Origin: JAURNZ01 sp036337715
GTDB lineage: Bacteria; Pseudomonadota; Gammaproteobacteria; Comchoanobacterales; Comchoanobacteraceae
Length of the DNA: 64,000 bases
Assembly: GCA_036337715.1 (NCBI GenBank)
Contig: JAYZDS010000009.1
Location: 1-64,000, forward strand
Direction: 5' to 3'
Positions within the stretch are counted from its first letter, which is position 1. Every line of letters begins with the position of its first letter. A program made the position numbers and the translations under genes. Of the stretch, positions 25,194-33,549 are shown piece after piece. Below the pieces are notes generated by a model. That model worked only from the letters and a program-made list of their open reading frames with translations, did no database searches and was not told where the DNA came from.

Positions 25194-25745
25194 ATGATTG
25201 GCATTGGTCAACAACTACCTGAATTTGAACTTACAGTGGTAAAACCTGGTTTTAATCACCCTGCAGAAAATGATGAATCTGCCTTTGATACATGGACACC
25301 TGAAAGCTTTCAAGGCCAATGGAAAGTAATCTATTTTTATCCAAAAGATTTTACTTTTGTTTGTCCAACAGAAATCATTGCCTTTGCAAAAATGAATGAA
25401 CAATTTCAATCAGCTAATGCCGTTGTTATCGGTGGTAGCACAGACAACGAATTTTGCAAATTAGCCTGGCGACGTGAACACCCCGGATTAAGTCAACTAA
25501 ATCATTATAGTTTTGCTGACCCATGTGGTAAATTCACACAAAGCCTTGGTCTACTCTCAAGTGCTAGTGTTGCCTTAAGAGCAACCTTAATCGTTGACCC
25601 AAACAATTGTGTCAGACATATCTCAGTAAACGAATTAGATGTCGGTCGTAACCCACAAGAAACACTGAGAACATTGCAAGCCATTCAATCTGGTGGTTTA
25701 ACTGCATGTAATTGGGTTCCTGGAGAAGATCTGATTGAAGCGTAA
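25194..25745 (+). CDS. AhpC/TSA family peroxiredoxin
   Basis: 183 residues with GGAGA about 9 bases upstream. The peroxidatic cysteine is in YPKDFTFVCPTEI (Cys about 60) and the resolving cysteine in TACNWVPGEDLI near the C-terminus (about 174), as in typical two-Cys AhpC proteins. It reduces hydrogen peroxide and organic peroxides in the cytosol. No ahpF or ahpD is adjacent, so the reductant is not given by context. It ends in a strong terminator. Confidence 0.93.
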   Translation: MIGIGQQLPEFELTVVKPGFNHPAENDESAFDTWTPESFQGQWKVIYFYPKDFTFVCPTEIIAFAKMNEQFQSANAVVIGGSTDNEFCKLAWRREHPGLSQLNHYSFADPCGKFTQSLGLLSSASVALRATLIVDPNNCVRHISVNELDVGRNPQETLRTLQAIQSGGLTACNWVPGEDLIEA

Positions 25746-25760
25746 TCATTAAGTTTTAAA

Positions 25761-25790
25761 AAAAATCCAATCCTTTGATTGGATTTTTTT
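25761..25790. terminator. bidirectional Rho-independent terminator
   Basis: AAAAATCCAATC pairs with GATTGGATTTTT around a CTTT loop, giving a 12-bp stem with an A-run on one side and a T-run on the other. It separates the convergent peroxiredoxin and queH genes. Confidence 0.9.
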
Positions 25791-25793
25791 TAT

Positions 25794-26456
25794 CTAAATG
25801 TTTTCGAAACGATAGTATTTTTCACCTAACTTAATTTTATTGCGACCATTTTTTACTCGCCAACGATTTGTGTCTCTCAAAGAGTAAACGCAACCACAAT
25901 ATTCTTGTTGATAAAAAGATTCCTCTTTTGACAACTCAATCATACGTTTTGAACCACCGCCTTTCCGCCAATTTAAAGTCCAATACGCCAATGAAGCAAA
26001 TGGGGCTGATGCCCTTAGGCCACTGCGATTTATTTGATCCATATCTTTCCAACGAGAAATACCTAAACTACTAGTAATGATGTCAAACCCGTTTGCCATG
26101 GCATAACGCGCTGTTTTTTCAAAACGTTGATCAAAACATCCTGTACATCGCTTACCTCTTTCTGGCTCATCACCCATACCTGCAAGTCGTGCAAACCAAT
26201 GCTCTCGATCTTGATCATAATCATCGTCTGCATCAATAAATGCTACACCAAGCTTATCTGCAAAGCGCTTATTCTCATCCTTGCGAAGTAAATACTCTTT
26301 TTTGGGATGAATATTTGGGTTATAGAAATATAAAGCATAATCGACGCCGCTTTGGCTCAATCTAGCCATAATATCACCACAACATGGTGCACAACAGGTG
26401 TGCATCAATAGCTTTTTTTTCCCCTTGGGCAAATTAAGATTCAAATCGTTTACCAT
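25794..26456 (-). CDS. queH: epoxyqueuosine reductase QueH
   Basis: 220 residues. LLMHTCCAPCCGDIMARL (CC-x-x-CC near the N-terminus), KRCTGCFDQR and QQEYCGCVYSLRD are the cysteine motifs of the DUF208/QueH family, which bind an iron-sulfur cluster and an extra iron. It performs the last step of queuosine tRNA modification without cobalamin, in place of QueG. The start overlaps fmt by 23 bases. Confidence 0.95.
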   Translation of the reverse strand: MVNDLNLNLPKGKKKLLMHTCCAPCCGDIMARLSQSGVDYALYFYNPNIHPKKEYLLRKDENKRFADKLGVAFIDADDDYDQDREHWFARLAGMGDEPERGKRCTGCFDQRFEKTARYAMANGFDIITSSLGISRWKDMDQINRSGLRASAPFASLAYWTLNWRKGGGSKRMIELSKEESFYQQEYCGCVYSLRDTNRWRVKNGRNKIKLGEKYYRFENI

Positions 26457-27372
26457 GACCTATGACCTTTTCATATCCTTGCAACTGTGAAATCAATACT
26501 TTCTTTTTTCCTGGAAACTGAATTTCTTCAATACCCAATTGTCCCTCACCACATTGGATCCATAGATACTTTTTATCTTTACCAATAATTGTTCCAGGCA
26601 ATGTTTTGTCGTCTGATCCTGCTCGATATACCGCAGAAAAAATTTTTATCGGAACGATGTTTTGAGACTTCGTAAATGCGACTGGCCATTGATGAAAGGC
26701 ACGTATTTTCGCATGAATGTCTTTTGCTGATAAACACCAATCAATATACCCATCTTCTTTCTTAAACTTTGGAGCATATACCAATTCATCGTCTGATTGA
26801 GCCATCGTTGGGATAAATTCATCTTTTTTTATCTTTGACACTAAATTTATAAGCGCTTGACTTCCTTTAGCAAAAAGCATTTCACCAAAAGGTTTAGTCT
26901 CTTCATCACCAGTCATATCTACAACTGACTGCCATACAATATGGCCGGCATCTATCTCAGGACTCATACGAATGATCGTAACGCCACCTTTGCTATCTTG
27001 TTTTAAAATTGTATGTTCCAAAGGGGTTGCGCCCCGCCAACGCGGCAACAATGACGGATGGATATTTAATGCCCATGGTACATCTAACCAACGCTTCGGT
27101 AAAATACGACCATAAGCGACACATATCAATATATCAATATGATAACGCTCAAACTGACTAAACGCTGCGTCTGATTTAATTTCATCGGGTGTCCAAACAG
27201 CAATGTCGTAAGATTGGGCAAGGGCTTTCACAGGTGTTGGTGTTAATCGACGACCACGACCACTTGGCTTATCTGGCATACTGACAACAATATTAGGTTT
27301 AAAACCTGCTTTGATAAGTATTTCTAGTGGTTCAACAGCAAAAGCATCACTGCCTAAAAACATGATATTCAT
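26434..27372 (-). CDS. fmt: methionyl-tRNA formyltransferase
   Basis: 312 residues. MNIMFLGSDAFAVEPLEIL opens the fold; NIHPSLLPRWRGATPLEHTIL carries the active-site Asn-His and SLLPRWRG signature; MSPEIDAGHIV completes the catalytic site. The C-terminal OB-like domain starts near 205. It formylates initiator Met-tRNA. The ATG overlaps the def stop by 4 bases, the usual def-fmt pairing. Confidence 0.97.
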   Translation of the reverse strand: MNIMFLGSDAFAVEPLEILIKAGFKPNIVVSMPDKPSGRGRRLTPTPVKALAQSYDIAVWTPDEIKSDAAFSQFERYHIDILICVAYGRILPKRWLDVPWALNIHPSLLPRWRGATPLEHTILKQDSKGGVTIIRMSPEIDAGHIVWQSVVDMTGDEETKPFGEMLFAKGSQALINLVSKIKKDEFIPTMAQSDDELVYAPKFKKEDGYIDWCLSAKDIHAKIRAFHQWPVAFTKSQNIVPIKIFSAVYRAGSDDKTLPGTIIGKDKKYLWIQCGEGQLGIEEIQFPGKKKVLISQLQGYEKVIGHGKRFES

Positions 27373-27881
27373 TTTTTATTTTTCTTTCTAATTTCTAATA
27401 ATTTGCGCTCAATCATTTTCCTTTTAAGTTGACCTAAGTGATCTAAATATACTTTACCATCTAAATGATCTAATTCATGTTGAATACACTTTGCCATAAA
27501 TCCATCAGCTTCGAGAACCTTTTCTTCGCCATATCTATCTTGATAGGTAACTGTCACTTCACTTGCACGTTTCACTTTATGAAAACCAGCATTCAATAGA
27601 GACATACAGCCTTCTTTGGTAATATTTAAACCACTTTGTTTTATTATTTTAGCGTTTACCAAACAAAGTGGGCTATTTTTTTCCTCACTGAAATCTATGA
27701 CTGTGATACGTAATGGGATACCTAGTTGATTTGCAGCCAGTGCCGCACAATTCTCCTGTGCGTAATGCGTTTCAAACATATCGTCAATTATTTTTTGGGT
27801 TTCCTCACCAAAATCAGTCACTAACTTAGTTGGTTGTGAAAGCAAAGGATGCGGATACTGTAATATACTCAAAACGGTCAT
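27369..27881 (-). CDS. def: peptide deformylase
   Basis: 170 residues from the ATG at 27881. The longer reading to 28007 adds 42 hydrophobic residues not found in the family and overlaps the divergent regulator. Motif 1 is CAALAANQLGIP (usually GxGLAAxQ), motif 2 EGCMSL (metal Cys) and motif 3 QHELDHLDG (metal His pair and catalytic Glu). It removes the N-formyl group from nascent proteins. The changed motif 1 is mild and does not touch the metal ligands. Confidence 0.95.
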   Translation of the reverse strand: MTVLSILQYPHPLLSQPTKLVTDFGEETQKIIDDMFETHYAQENCAALAANQLGIPLRITVIDFSEEKNSPLCLVNAKIIKQSGLNITKEGCMSLLNAGFHKVKRASEVTVTYQDRYGEEKVLEADGFMAKCIQHELDHLDGKVYLDHLGQLKRKMIERKLLEIRKKNKK

Positions 27882-27987
27882 CTTGTAATAATAGACAGAC
27901 AATAAAACGAATGCAAACTCAACAATACTGTATTTATTTATAAATAAATCAAATATTATAATGTTTAGCATAAAACGAGGATAATAT

Positions 27988-28350
27988 ATGCAAAATAAAA
28001 TGAGCAATGATCATAAGCAGTTAACATCATTAGTTAATATGCTTTTAAGCAAACCAAAACAAACAAAATCTAGGAAAAATCTCTCACCAAATATCCGCAT
28101 ACCTCTCTCGGGAGAGTTCAATGGCTATTATTTGACTCGTCGAGAAGCACAATGTGTTTTTCATGCCATGAACAAACTCACTATTCAAGAAACAGCGCAT
28201 CAAATGGCGCTGTCGCCAAGAACAATTGAATTCTATTTAAAACGCATTCGCACTAAACTTAAATGTCGTCGCAAGAAAGAACTGATCACCAAGCTAAACC
28301 AAACGAATTTTAAAGAACATTATCACCAGTATTCAAAACTTTATCATTAA
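27988..28350 (+). CDS. LuxR-type helix-turn-helix regulator without sensor domain
   Basis: 120 residues. The C-terminal half is a LuxR/GerE DNA-binding domain: YYLTRREAQCVFHAMNKLTI, ETAHQMALSPRTIEFYLKRI and RTKLKCRRKKELI. The first 45 residues are short and basic with no receiver or autoinducer domain. Such small LuxR-like proteins are common in Legionellales. It diverges from def. Targets are not evident. Confidence 0.85.
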   Translation: MQNKMSNDHKQLTSLVNMLLSKPKQTKSRKNLSPNIRIPLSGEFNGYYLTRREAQCVFHAMNKLTIQETAHQMALSPRTIEFYLKRIRTKLKCRRKKELITKLNQTNFKEHYHQYSKLYH

Positions 28351-28427
28351 CCATAGTCTTTTGATTGATTTTGAAACTTCATTTAAACCCCTTTGACTTT
28401 CGGTTTAAGCCACAGCTTCACCTCACC

Positions 28428-29678
28428 TCAGTGAACCTCAGCTAGGGACTGCCAACAAGTGGTATAAGCTGGGGACTTGCGATTAGACTGCATATGCCAT
28501 GTCTGTTTTTGGACCCCCATAGCTGCCATATATATTTGGTGACGCCCATAGCGATGATTAATGCGGTCAACCATGCACATAAGTGCATCAGATGCTTGCC
28601 CAATAGGTTGTAATGGCAATAAACTATTTTGCTTAAACCCTTTTGGGTGAATATCTCCTAACATCATACCTACTTTGTGATATTTAAAACCAGGCTTATA
28701 CAAACATTTCAATATCTTTTTTGCGTATTGAATCACAATCCTTGTATCATCAGTGGCTACAGGCAACTGAATGCCCATGTGCGGATGATACTGTGGAATT
28801 TGAGCAAAACGATTCGTCTTTAAACTGACATGTAAGTATTTAGCCACACCAGATTGTACTCGTAATTTTTCACAAGCTCGAGCACAATGTGTACTTAAAG
28901 CCTGAGCTATTGGCATGAACGCCATTTGTTTTTCACCAAATGACTTGGATGCTACGATATTCTTTTTAGGCTCTGGCGTTGTCTCTAATGTTAAGCATGA
29001 CTGCCCTTGTAATTCTAATGCAGTTCTAGCCAATACAACATTAAAATGTTTACGCAGATAATCATAGGATGTATCAGCAAGCTGTTGGGCATTGATAATC
29101 CCCAATGCTTCTAATTTTCTTCTCCAACGATTGCCAATACCCCAAATATTCCCTACAGGAATACGATGAAGCCACTGATTAGGCTGATCTAATAAAAATA
29201 CTGGTTGACGCAAAATAGTCTTTGCAATGTGGTTGGCCACTTTAGCCAATGTCTTCGTACGCCCAATCCCAATAGAAACTGGAATACCTACATGTTGTTT
29301 GATTATTCTATGTTGTTTTTCTGCCCAAGGCATTAAGCTCTCATCTGTTTGATCATCTAACTGTAAAAAAGCTTCATCAATGGAATAAACTTCTATATTA
29401 GGACACCCCATTTCCAATAATGTCATCACTCGTGCAGACAAGTCGCCATACAAGGTATAATTGGACGAAAAGACATGTACATGGTGACGGTGACAACAAT
29501 GCTTAACTTTAAAATATGGAATTGCCATATCAATGCCTAATGCCTTAGCTTCATTGGATCGTGCCACCACACACCCATCATTATTAGATAATACAATGAT
29601 GGGTTTATTTTCTAAGTCTGGCCTGAATAATCGCTCACATGAAGCATAAAAATTATTTGCATCAACCAGTGCAAACAC
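28428..29678 (-). CDS. umuC: Y-family DNA polymerase V catalytic subunit
   Basis: 416 residues from the GTG at 29678, two bases after the umuD stop; the ORF extension to 29717 lies inside umuD. FALVDANNFYASCERLF is the metal-site motif, YSIDEAFLQLD the catalytic SIDE-like motif, and SIGIGRTKTLAKVANHIAK the finger. The C-terminal little-finger and UmuD-binding region follow (KSFGEKQ). It performs error-prone translesion synthesis with UmuD'. Confidence 0.94.
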   Translation of the reverse strand: MFALVDANNFYASCERLFRPDLENKPIIVLSNNDGCVVARSNEAKALGIDMAIPYFKVKHCCHRHHVHVFSSNYTLYGDLSARVMTLLEMGCPNIEVYSIDEAFLQLDDQTDESLMPWAEKQHRIIKQHVGIPVSIGIGRTKTLAKVANHIAKTILRQPVFLLDQPNQWLHRIPVGNIWGIGNRWRRKLEALGIINAQQLADTSYDYLRKHFNVVLARTALELQGQSCLTLETTPEPKKNIVASKSFGEKQMAFMPIAQALSTHCARACEKLRVQSGVAKYLHVSLKTNRFAQIPQYHPHMGIQLPVATDDTRIVIQYAKKILKCLYKPGFKYHKVGMMLGDIHPKGFKQNSLLPLQPIGQASDALMCMVDRINHRYGRHQIYMAAMGVQKQTWHMQSNRKSPAYTTCWQSLAEVH

Positions 29679-29680
29679 AT

Positions 29681-30205
29681 TTATACCGCATGAATTACAT
29701 TGGTGACGACACCCCAAATAACTGTATCTTGGGATTCACTGACTTGTATGGGTGGATACTTTGGGTTTTCAGCAACCAAACAAAGATGATCTTGATGTAT
29801 CTCAAGTCTTTTTACGGTTAATTCACCGTCAACAGCAGCAATCACTACTTTACCATTCGTTGGCGTAATAGCACGATCCACAACTAAGACATCTCCCGAA
29901 TGAATGCCCGCACCAATCATTGAATCTCCAACAGCTCTCACCATAAAAGTAGACGATGGGTTTTGGACTAAATAGTCGTTTAAATCTAAATGACTTTCAA
30001 CGTGATCATCTGCGGGAGAGGGGAATCCTGCAGGAATACTGTTACTATATAGAGGAATACGAATGGTTCGTCCTGTTCTGATAAATTGCTTAACTGCTTC
30101 TACTCTTGATAAGGGAATACGAATGGGTTTGGTACTTTCGCCATGGGGTCCTTGACCCTTGGGTCGACCTGCGTTAACACGTTTGCCGCCATGATTTGGT
30201 GTCAT
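29681..30205 (-). CDS. umuD: LexA-like S24 peptidase, polymerase V subunit UmuD
   Basis: 174 residues with AGGAGA upstream. Residues 1-25 are a basic GGKRVNAGRPKGQG tail; the self-cleavage site is in IPAGFPSP (Ala-Gly); the catalytic Ser is in VGDSMIGAGI and the Lys in LTVKRLEI. RecA-stimulated self-cleavage activates polymerase V. The basic N-terminal tail is longer than in E. coli UmuD and might bind DNA. It forms a unit with umuC and has its own promoter and palindrome. Confidence 0.93.
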   Translation of the reverse strand: MTPNHGGKRVNAGRPKGQGPHGESTKPIRIPLSRVEAVKQFIRTGRTIRIPLYSNSIPAGFPSPADDHVESHLDLNDYLVQNPSSTFMVRAVGDSMIGAGIHSGDVLVVDRAITPTNGKVVIAAVDGELTVKRLEIHQDHLCLVAENPKYPPIQVSESQDTVIWGVVTNVIHAV

Positions 30206-30224
30206 ATATAGTCTCCTTTTGAAT

Positions 30225-30266
30225 AGTGTACACTTTTATAATAGGTTTGATGTGCGTGACTGTCAA
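30225..30266 (-). promoter_or_regulatory. umuDC promoter with palindromic operator
   Basis: On the minus strand TTGACA (30266-30261), 17 bases, then TATTAT (30243-30238). Just downstream, at the expected start point, lies the perfect palindrome AGTGTACACT (30225-30234). Position and symmetry suggest binding of an SOS-type or LexA-like repressor; it does not match the E. coli CTG-N10-CAG box. An 8-bp inverted repeat AGGTTTGA/TCAAACCT (30243-30270) brackets the spacer. Confidence 0.6.
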
Positions 30267-30291
30267 ACCTTTTTTTTAGTATAATAAGTAT

Positions 30292-30855
30292 ATGAAGGTA
30301 TCTACACCCTACCATTTAATTGAAGGCTGGTTAAGCCCGACAGAAACACAATCTTTGTGGCTCTCAACTCAAGCACTACCCTGGCAAGTTGAATACATCA
30401 CTATGTATGGTAAAAAAAATCGTGTGCCTAGGAAAATTATTTGGATTGCAGATGAAAATATACACTACCGCTATTCCAATCAAGATCACGCGCCTGAACC
30501 ATGGCCAAATATATTATCAGAACTACGATCACGACTAAATAAAGATATTGGATATGATTTTAATGGTGTGCTAGGAAATCTATACGAGGATGGACATGAT
30601 TATATGGGCTGGCATAGTGATGATGAGGCTAGTATCAATAATGAGACGCCCATTGCATCAATAAGCCTAGGCGCTAGTAGAAAATTTAAATTTAGGTCTA
30701 AATTGAATCATAGTGAGCAACATAGCCTAGAACTCAATACCGGAAGCTTACTAATCATGCCAGCAGGTAGTCAAGAATATTGGCAACATACGTTACCCAA
30801 AATGCTAAAAGTCAGTCAACCAAGAATCAATTTAACTTTTCGAGTAATGCGCTAA
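30292..30855 (+). CDS. AlkB-family DNA/RNA alkylation repair dioxygenase
   Basis: 187 residues. The Fe(II) ligands are in MGWHSDDE (His and Asp) and EYWQHTLPK (His); the 2-oxoglutarate Arg is in QPRINLTFRVMR. GVLGNLYEDGHDYMGWHSD is close to the ALKBH2/3-type bacterial branch. It removes 1-methyladenine and 3-methylcytosine by oxidation. It diverges from umuDC across an 86-bp region and sits next to cho, making a DNA-damage cluster. Confidence 0.93.
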   Translation: MKVSTPYHLIEGWLSPTETQSLWLSTQALPWQVEYITMYGKKNRVPRKIIWIADENIHYRYSNQDHAPEPWPNILSELRSRLNKDIGYDFNGVLGNLYEDGHDYMGWHSDDEASINNETPIASISLGASRKFKFRSKLNHSEQHSLELNTGSLLIMPAGSQEYWQHTLPKMLKVSQPRINLTFRVMR

Positions 30856-30864
30856 ATAATGACT

Positions 30865-31749
30865 TTATACTTCTAAAGACTGTATTTCAAGTGACTTTTC
30901 AACCTGACTTTTTTGGATTTTCTCATCTGAAAAAATTTTTTTTAATAATAAGTAATGGTCTAAATCAAATTGTGTCTCAGGGATCATATCAATAAATATC
31001 TTTGAGCCTACCATTGTTTTCGTTCCTAAATAACGCCAACGATCAACAAAATGACATTGCTCTAATTGTGCCTTTGGATTATATTCACAAAACATCATCT
31101 GCGTTTGATAAACCCACTTTTGTTGCATGAAGCACTTTAATGATGACAATAATCTCTGATTATGTGAGCGAGCTGATTCCTTACCAACACATGCACCCTG
31201 ACAGCGTTTAACCTGATAATTAAAGCAACCACTGGTATGCTCAATCCCCAATATAACTGCACACAACTGATGCTTTACTACCAGTTGATTCAATACATTT
31301 AAACGATGACGTTGATTACGAAAAGGACCATAACCATTCGTATCAGAACCAAAAACACTTTCTGTTGACCTTATCTTCGGTTTAAGATAGCCTTCGTTAT
31401 CTGGTTCCAATACCATAAAATGCAAACTTTTTTGTCGTCTTAATTTACGATTAAAAATAGGTAGAAATTTTTTGATTAATGAAGACTCTCTGAGTAATGC
31501 AGAATACTCTCCTGCTGTGACTTCCCACCCTAAATGCGTTGCTTGTTGGGTTATTTTTCTTTCTTTTTGGTCAGACTTTGCTTGTTGAAAGTGAGAAATC
31601 ACTCTTTCACGCAAATGAATACTCTTACCAATATAGATTGGCCTCTTTTTAGCATAAAACGTATATATACCAAAAGTATCAGGAATTAAGTCCAATACCT
31701 TTAAATATGGATCAAGTGGATGAACTTGCTGTAACTGAACAATACTCAT
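30865..31749 (-). CDS. cho: excinuclease Cho (UvrC homologue, GIY-YIG nuclease)
   Basis: 294 residues, the length of E. coli Cho. The GIY-YIG domain is at about 25-105: FGIYTFYAKKRPIYIGKSIHL, HFQQAK, SALLRESSLIKKFLPIFN. The second part contains CFNYQVKRCQGACVGKES, the UvrC-type four-Cys-like segment. Cho makes the 3' incision in nucleotide excision repair of bulky lesions. It converges with alkB (gap 9 bases). Confidence 0.93.
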   Translation of the reverse strand: MSIVQLQQVHPLDPYLKVLDLIPDTFGIYTFYAKKRPIYIGKSIHLRERVISHFQQAKSDQKERKITQQATHLGWEVTAGEYSALLRESSLIKKFLPIFNRKLRRQKSLHFMVLEPDNEGYLKPKIRSTESVFGSDTNGYGPFRNQRHRLNVLNQLVVKHQLCAVILGIEHTSGCFNYQVKRCQGACVGKESARSHNQRLLSSLKCFMQQKWVYQTQMMFCEYNPKAQLEQCHFVDRWRYLGTKTMVGSKIFIDMIPETQFDLDHYLLLKKIFSDEKIQKSQVEKSLEIQSLEV

Positions 31750-31806
31750 ATGTGTTTATCATTAAAGCATGACATTCATTTGAAATCTAATTCAATGATT
31801 AAATGT

Positions 31807-32358
31807 TCAAGCAATGATGCGTTTAAGTGAATCATCACCCTCAGACCATATGTATCTGACATTATCACCTAAACGTAAAAGAAGAACATCCATTTTTTTT
31901 ATTTCACAACCAATGACTGTAAAATTATCAAACGCAGCTTTTTTTGAAAGGTCAAACGTTGCTAACTTAGACGAATATTCAGTACCAGGTTTACCAACCT
32001 GATGATAACATTCTTGAGACAGAGACTTCATATTTCCCCATCTTTCACGACAAAGTTCATCTTGATGATGAATATCGGCATTTCCTTGAATTGAGATTTG
32101 CACTTTATCTTCTCTACTATACCAATGGAGACAAATGTTTGGCGAATGCCGTAATGCTTCAACTTTTTGGCTACGGAAATCTGTATGAAAGTAAACATGT
32201 CGATTGGTCAAATGCCGCAATACCACAGTATCTACTTTTGGACATTGCGACCCATCGATGTAACTCAATTGCATTAAGTGATATTCGTTTTTATTTGTTT
32301 TAATACCGGCTTGTAACTTTGACCATACCCAAACAAGATCAATCTTCTCTTGTTGCAT
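31807..32358 (-). CDS. pyridoxamine 5'-phosphate oxidase family protein
   Basis: 183 residues of the PNPOx-like FMN-binding split-barrel fold: DTVVLRHLTNRHVYFHTDFRSQKVEAL, NICLHWYSREDKVQISIQG, then ERWGNMKSLSQECY. It resembles the plant/bacterial Alr4036-type branch more than PdxH itself, since the C-terminal PdxH substrate motif is not clear. An FMN-dependent oxidase is likely, with unknown substrate. The ribosome site GGAGGAGG lies inside the upstream DUF2256 ORF, which it overlaps by 20 bases. Confidence 0.85.
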   Translation of the reverse strand: MQQEKIDLVWVWSKLQAGIKTNKNEYHLMQLSYIDGSQCPKVDTVVLRHLTNRHVYFHTDFRSQKVEALRHSPNICLHWYSREDKVQISIQGNADIHHQDELCRERWGNMKSLSQECYHQVGKPGTEYSSKLATFDLSKKAAFDNFTVIGCEIKKMDVLLLRLGDNVRYIWSEGDDSLKRIIA

Positions 32359-32497
32359 GTTGCCTCCTCCGACGGCATCTTTCAGAGCAATATTTCACTT
32401 GCTGCCAACAATTGGCCCACTTTTTTCGCCATGAAAAGTTTTTTTTACAAACTGGACAAAGCTTTTGTGGGAGATGCTCCTTTGAAACACGTCGCAT
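32339..32497 (-). CDS. DUF2256 zinc-ribbon-like small protein
   Basis: A 52-residue ORF read directly on the minus strand: ATG 32497, TGA 32341-32339. The core LCPVCKKNFSWRKKWANCW followed by VKYCSERCRRRR is the DUF2256 pattern (C-x2-C, FxWRKKW, C-x3-C), a tiny putative zinc-binding protein of unknown role. AAAGGAG follows the ATG rather than preceding it, so the exact start is less sure. It overlaps the PNPOx gene by 20 bases and both are likely one transcript; they are often neighbours of DNA photolyase-type genes elsewhere, which are not seen here. Confidence 0.85.
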   Translation of the reverse strand: MRRVSKEHLPQKLCPVCKKNFSWRKKWANCWQQVKYCSERCRRRRQHATRED

Positions 32498-32565
32498 ATG
32501 TCTACATTAATCCTAAATACATCATTAGTCAACGCAAGTAAATAACTTCACATCAGGTAGGTTTT

Positions 32566-33549
32566 TCAATTTATATGTTTAGCAACTTGAATGGCGCCGT
32601 AAGTAAATATGGCTTGGGCACCAGCTCGTCGTAAACTAATCAAACTTTCGTGAAGTAATGGCAAAAAAGGCTGTTTCAATGTTTCTGATAAACCATGAAG
32701 CATTGCATACTCACCACTTACTTGATAGGCAAAAGTAGGCACCTGTATATGCTGAGAGATATGTGCGATCACATCTAAATACATCATTCCAGGCTTAACC
32801 ATTACCCAATCTGCACCCTCATCTATATCTAATTGAGCTTCTAATAAAGCTTCTTTCACCTGACCTGGTTGCATTTGGTAAGTTGACTTATCAATCGGTG
32901 TAGATTGGCTTGAGCCAACTGCATCTCTAAATGGACCATACAATGAAGAAGCATATTTGGCGCTATACGCTAAAATAATTGCATCGTGATGACCATTGAT
33001 TTCTAATGTCTGTCTAATCGCACCAATACGACCATCTTGCATATCTGAGGGGGCAACCACGTCTGCTCCAGCTTCTACTAAAATGCGCGCTTGTTGGATA
33101 AGTTTCTCCACCGTTAAATCATTATCAACTTTTGCACCAACCAATATCCCATCATGTCCATGGGTTGTATATGGATCGAGTGCAACATCAGCGATGAGAC
33201 CAATAGTGACACCACGATCGCGCATCATCCCTAACGTTCGACACATCAAATTATCTGGGTTCAATGCTTCAGAACCTTGATCGTCTTTTTTCACTGCTTC
33301 AACACATGGGAATAAGGCAATCGCTTGTATGCCTAAAGACTCTGCTAATAAGGCTTCTTTAACTGCCTCATCCATACTAAGTCTATAACAATTAGGTAAC
33401 GTTTTTATTGCCTCTCGTATATTATCACCCTCACAGATAAACATTGGCAAAATCAAATGGTGAGGTAATAAATCATTTTCTTGAATGAGGGCTCTTGACC
33501 ACGATGCTTGTCTTGACCGTCTCAATCGTATATTTGGGTATGATGGCAT
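32566..33549 (-). CDS. hemB: delta-aminolevulinic acid dehydratase (porphobilinogen synthase)
   Basis: 327 residues. DVALDPYTTHGHDG lacks the zinc cysteines and has the Asp pattern of magnesium-dependent enzymes. AYSAKYASSLYGPFRDAVG contains one active-site Lys and VMVKPGMMYLDVI the Schiff-base Lys. It makes porphobilinogen for heme, needed by the cytochromes encoded at 56-62 kb. The ATG overlaps the preceding monooxygenase stop. Confidence 0.97.
   Translation of the reverse strand: MPSYPNIRLRRSRQASWSRALIQENDLLPHHLILPMFICEGDNIREAIKTLPNCYRLSMDEAVKEALLAESLGIQAIALFPCVEAVKKDDQGSEALNPDNLMCRTLGMMRDRGVTIGLIADVALDPYTTHGHDGILVGAKVDNDLTVEKLIQQARILVEAGADVVAPSDMQDGRIGAIRQTLEINGHHDAIILAYSAKYASSLYGPFRDAVGSSQSTPIDKSTYQMQPGQVKEALLEAQLDIDEGADWVMVKPGMMYLDVIAHISQHIQVPTFAYQVSGEYAMLHGLSETLKQPFLPLLHESLISLRRAGAQAIFTYGAIQVAKHIN

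Noticed and set aside
27882..28007. 42-residue N-terminal extension of peptide deformylase
   Set aside because: It is hydrophobic, not conserved in the family and overlaps the divergent regulator start; the ATG at 27881 begins the normal domain.
30243..30277. Inverted repeat AGGTTTGA/TCAAACCT followed by eight T, read as a plus-strand terminator
   Set aside because: No plus-strand gene lies upstream to terminate; it overlaps the umuDC -35 region, so an operator or chance symmetry is more likely.
32319..32541. Plus-strand ORFs of 63 residues
   Set aside because: They are antisense to DUF2256 and show no family features.
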